NCBI RefSeq assembly: GCF_000974785.1
Contig: NZ_BBWV01000001.1
Location: forward strand, 682,001 to 746,000
DNA length: 64,000 bases
Source of the DNA: Flavihumibacter petaseus NBRC 106054
GTDB lineage: Bacteria > Bacteroidota > Bacteroidia > Chitinophagales > Chitinophagaceae
Reading direction: 5' to 3'
Shown here: one piece after another, positions 61,552 through 64,000 of the stretch
Position numbering within the stretch: position 1 is the first letter of the stretch
Layout: each line of letters starts with the position of its first letter
Translations under genes and position numbers: made by a program
The notes under the pieces: generated by a model
Told to the model about the DNA's origin: nothing
What the model saw: the letters and a program-made list of their open reading frames with translations, nothing else
Databases searched by the model: none

Positions 61552-62604
61552 ATGTCTGCTTCAACTACAAAAAATGCATCTCCCGCGCTGGTGGTGCTGG
61601 CTTTTGCGACGGTATACATCGTCTGGGGTTCCACGTATTTCTTTATTCAGAAAGGCGTTCACGAAATTCCTGCCCTCCTGATGGGTGCCATCCGTTTTCT
61701 CGCATCCGGTGCCATCATGATGGCCTGGTGTTTTTATAAAGGCGAAAAACTCTGGTCCTGGCCGCAGGTCAAAGCAGCGGCCGTTACAGGCCTCCTGTTG
61801 CTGCTCGTGGGTAATGGTGCCGTAATCTGGGCAGAAAAAACGCTTCCCTCCTCCCTGGTAGCGGTGCTGGTTTCATCGGCTCCCCTGTGGTTCGTTTTAC
61901 TGGACAAACCCAAGTGGAAAGAAAATCTCTCCAGCCGTTCCACCATCATCGGATTACTGGTTGGATTTGTTGGTGTGGTGTTGCTGTTCAAAGAACAGGT
62001 AAGTGCTGTTATCGGAGGCAGCGGACACAGTGGTCAGATCTGGGGGCTGGTGATCCTGATGATTGGCGCGATCAGCTGGTCAGGTGGTTCACTCTACTCC
62101 AAATACAACTCGAAAGGTCCCGGTGCAGTAAGTACCGCATGGCAGATGCTCACCGCCGGACTTGCATTCACCATCGGAAGCGGACTGAACAATGAATGGA
62201 AAGACTTTCACCCGGCAGCAGTTTCGGGACAGGCATGGTTTGCTGTAGGTTACCTGATCACAATGGGTTCACTGGTCGGCTACAGCGCTTACGTATGGCT
62301 GTTACAGGTCCGGCCGGCAACGCAGGTGAGCACTTACGCCTATGTCAATCCCGTTGTGGCAGTATTACTCGGCACGCTGCTGGCCGGTGAAACGATGACC
62401 GCACTGCAGCTCACGGGCCTCGCCGTAATTCTTACGAGCGTGTTGCTGATCAATCTCAGCAAATACCGCAGCGCCAAACCGGTTCAAGCAGCAACTGCGC
62501 TACCGCAGGCTGACGAGAAACCACAACCTGCATCAGGTGCGCATGGCAACCGGTATTTGCAGGATCGCCGCGAAAGAAGAAAGCCTGAAGAACTTGCCCA
62601 ATAA
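61552..62604 (+). CDS. EamA/DMT-superfamily exporter
   Basis: A 350-residue, ten-helix protein with two EamA halves (about 10-140 and 160-305). The N-terminal Y-I-V-W-G-S-T-Y-F-F-I and the P-V-V-A-V-L-L-G-T-L-L-A-G-E motif of helix 9 are typical of YddG/RhtA-like carriers. The Lrp regulator just upstream suggests amino-acid export. The C-terminal 40 residues (R-K-P-E-E-L-A-Q) are polar and soluble. Its end is only 6 bases from the stop of the convergent GH78 gene. Confidence 0.92.
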   Translation: MSASTTKNASPALVVLAFATVYIVWGSTYFFIQKGVHEIPALLMGAIRFLASGAIMMAWCFYKGEKLWSWPQVKAAAVTGLLLLLVGNGAVIWAEKTLPSSLVAVLVSSAPLWFVLLDKPKWKENLSSRSTIIGLLVGFVGVVLLFKEQVSAVIGGSGHSGQIWGLVILMIGAISWSGGSLYSKYNSKGPGAVSTAWQMLTAGLAFTIGSGLNNEWKDFHPAAVSGQAWFAVGYLITMGSLVGYSAYVWLLQVRPATQVSTYAYVNPVVAVLLGTLLAGETMTALQLTGLAVILTSVLLINLSKYRSAKPVQAATALPQADEKPQPASGAHGNRYLQDRRERRKPEELAQ

Positions 62605-62610
62605 CAGGAT

Positions 62611-64000
62611 TTACCAGGATGCCTGTATCCGCGAGATTCCTGAACCAATGGCATATTGCCTGCAGCCATCCTGGTAATTTCCTCCTGTAAAAGGAGCACC
62701 GTTAACTGTTACAGCAGCTGTTTCCGGAACAGGCAGGCAGACTGTTCCAGTTGTTCCGGGTGGTACTTCCACCAGCAGTTCAACTGTATTGTGTGTTTTC
62801 TTCCATTCGGAACGAATGCGGCCATTCACGGCATCATAGCTAGCTTTCACCCATTCCAGTCCATCAGGAAACTGTGGCGCGATCCGCACTTTCCTGAATC
62901 CCGGTTCTATCGCATTGATTCCCGCGAGAGACCGGTAAAACCATTCCTCTATGGAGCCAAACATCGGGTGGTTACGGGAATGGACCGTTTCTGAAAATGC
63001 CCATGTTTCCCAAAGTGTGGTAGCGCCTTTTGAAAACATATAACCCCAGCCAGGAAAGTCCTGCTGGTTGGCAACACGATAGGCCCAGTCCACTTTATTA
63101 TACTGGCGCAACACATCGAAGAGCATCCAGGTGCCGAAGATCCCTGTGGCCACGTGCCAGTGGTGCCGTTCAAGTTCCTGCTGCAATACCTGCAGCGACT
63201 TTTCCGGCTCCGGTGAGATTCCATACCACAGCGCCATAGCCTGTGCAGTCTGTGTGGCGTTGTCAAACCTGCCGGTACCCTGCACGTAATATCTTCCGAC
63301 AATGGCCAACTGAATCGAAGCAGCCAGTTTTTCAAAGCGTTCCTGCTGTTCGGCATTACCAATGAGCTTTGCAAACTTTGCTGCGAGCCGGACATGATGC
63401 AGGTAAAAAAGAGATGCACTGAAAGCCTCTGGTTTGGTATCAAGCGCTTCGTGATCGCTGATATCCCAATAAAACAAATGCTGTTCTGCTTTTGATTCAA
63501 GAAATGATATCTGCCGCTTCAGCGCAGCAAAATGTTTCACCAGCAGGCTCGTGTCGCCATAAAATTCGAATAACTGGTCCTGCAGGAATGGAAAGGCCAA
63601 TTGCCAGCCCAGCGGTCCCGAGTCATCACCATATCCACGGTCAGCAATACCTGTAAAGGGCGCAATTTCCGTTATGCCACCCAGTGGCCGCTGCTCATTG
63701 GCAAAATCCTGTACCGCTTTTTTATAGAAGCCAGACATATCATAGTTGTAGAGGTATGAAGGAGCGGTCACCACGATGTCTGCACCATAGCCCATTTTCT
63801 CCCGGCCCGGACAATCAGACTGAACACTGAATACATTGCTCAGAAAGGTCCATTGTACAGCTTCATGTATGCGGTTAAACAAATCGTTCGAACAACTGAA
63901 GCTGCCGTTTTGCGGCAATGCTGCATGCAGCCGGAGGCCTTCAATATCTTCCTTTCGGGGGGTGCCCGGCCACCCGGTGATCTCTACATAACGGTACCCG
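62611..64000 (-). CDS. GH78 alpha-L-rhamnosidase-like, C-terminal part (runs off the right edge)
   Basis: The open frame continues beyond the window end: the sequence at 63919-64000 reads in frame as G-Y-R-Y-V-E-I-T-G-W-P-G, the usual GH78 beta-domain lead. Visible here are the end of the beta-sandwich, the six-hairpin barrel (S-D-C-P-G-R-E-K-M-G-Y-G-A-D, then D-D-S-G-P-L-G-W and W-A-F-S-E-T) and the C-terminal beta domain (A-P-Q-F-P-D-G-L-E-W-V). Such enzymes release L-rhamnose from pectin side chains or flavonoid glycosides. About 463 residues are seen. Upstream part not visible. Confidence 0.87.
   Translation of the reverse strand, partial: GYRYVEITGWPGTPRKEDIEGLRLHAALPQNGSFSCSNDLFNRIHEAVQWTFLSNVFSVQSDCPGREKMGYGADIVVTAPSYLYNYDMSGFYKKAVQDFANEQRPLGGITEIAPFTGIADRGYGDDSGPLGWQLAFPFLQDQLFEFYGDTSLLVKHFAALKRQISFLESKAEQHLFYWDISDHEALDTKPEAFSASLFYLHHVRLAAKFAKLIGNAEQQERFEKLAASIQLAIVGRYYVQGTGRFDNATQTAQAMALWYGISPEPEKSLQVLQQELERHHWHVATGIFGTWMLFDVLRQYNKVDWAYRVANQQDFPGWGYMFSKGATTLWETWAFSETVHSRNHPMFGSIEEWFYRSLAGINAIEPGFRKVRIAPQFPDGLEWVKASYDAVNGRIRSEWKKTHNTVELLVEVPPGTTGTVCLPVPETAAVTVNGAPFTGGNYQDGCRQYAIGSGISRIQASW

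Overview
The window comes from a Bacteroidota genome, most likely a member of the Chitinophagaceae. Evidence: a SusC/SusD pair with lipoproteins carrying the C-K-K-D type mature N-terminus, a hybrid-two-component-like regulator with a ligand-binding propeller, many secreted glycoside hydrolases, -7 boxes of the TAnnTTTG type, and very common signal peptides ending in AQ. No rRNA, tRNA, CRISPR array, insertion sequence or phage gene was seen.

Layout. (1) 1-14.2 kb: a polysaccharide utilization locus on the minus strand (SusC, SusD, DUF3823 lipoprotein, GH2, GH127, and the start of a GH43) opposite a divergent sensor kinase and AraC-type response regulator. The enzyme set points to an arabinose-rich plant glycan. 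A strong hairpin separates the surface-binding genes from the enzymes. (2) 14.2-28 kb: a vanadium-haloperoxidase/PAP2-like protein, two paralogous two-gene glycosidase cassettes (GH5-like plus a five-bladed propeller enzyme), a giant FG-GAP/ASPIC secreted protein, and a galK-galT-galM Leloir operon with 4-base start/stop overlaps. (3) 28-34.4 kb: trmD, a SnoaL-like gene framed by a 98-bp inverted repeat, a DUF2652 cyclase-fold protein, an FtsX/MacB permease and a secreted-looking SDR. (4) 34.4-54.2 kb: a signalling and stress block. It holds a 512-residue prion-like Gly/Gln/Tyr/Ser-rich protein, a DUF4142 lipoprotein, a sigma-54 response regulator followed by unknown small genes, an MFS carrier, a DUF2892-SRPBCC protein, a single-domain response regulator, a 2032-residue soluble poly-HAMP hybrid kinase, a receiver-kinase, and a Ku plus LigD-polymerase end-joining pair with a small acidic protein in front. 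(5) 54.2-60.3 kb: a fructan locus (LacI regulator, a 97-residue Gfo/Idh-like mini-protein, MFS carrier, two GH32 enzymes). (6) 60.3-64 kb: an Lrp/AsnC regulator coupled to an EamA exporter, and the C-terminal part of a GH78 rhamnosidase.

How the parts fit. Extracellular and periplasmic enzymes release arabinose, galactose, fructose and rhamnose units; galKTM would process galactose; regulation is local to each locus (split HTCS for the SusCD locus, LacI for fructan). The signalling block has no obvious catabolic role. Its most unusual members are the low-complexity protein and the poly-HAMP kinase, whose ten copies of a 92-codon repeat keep exact 276-bp register. All functions below are read from sequence by eye; no database search was possible.
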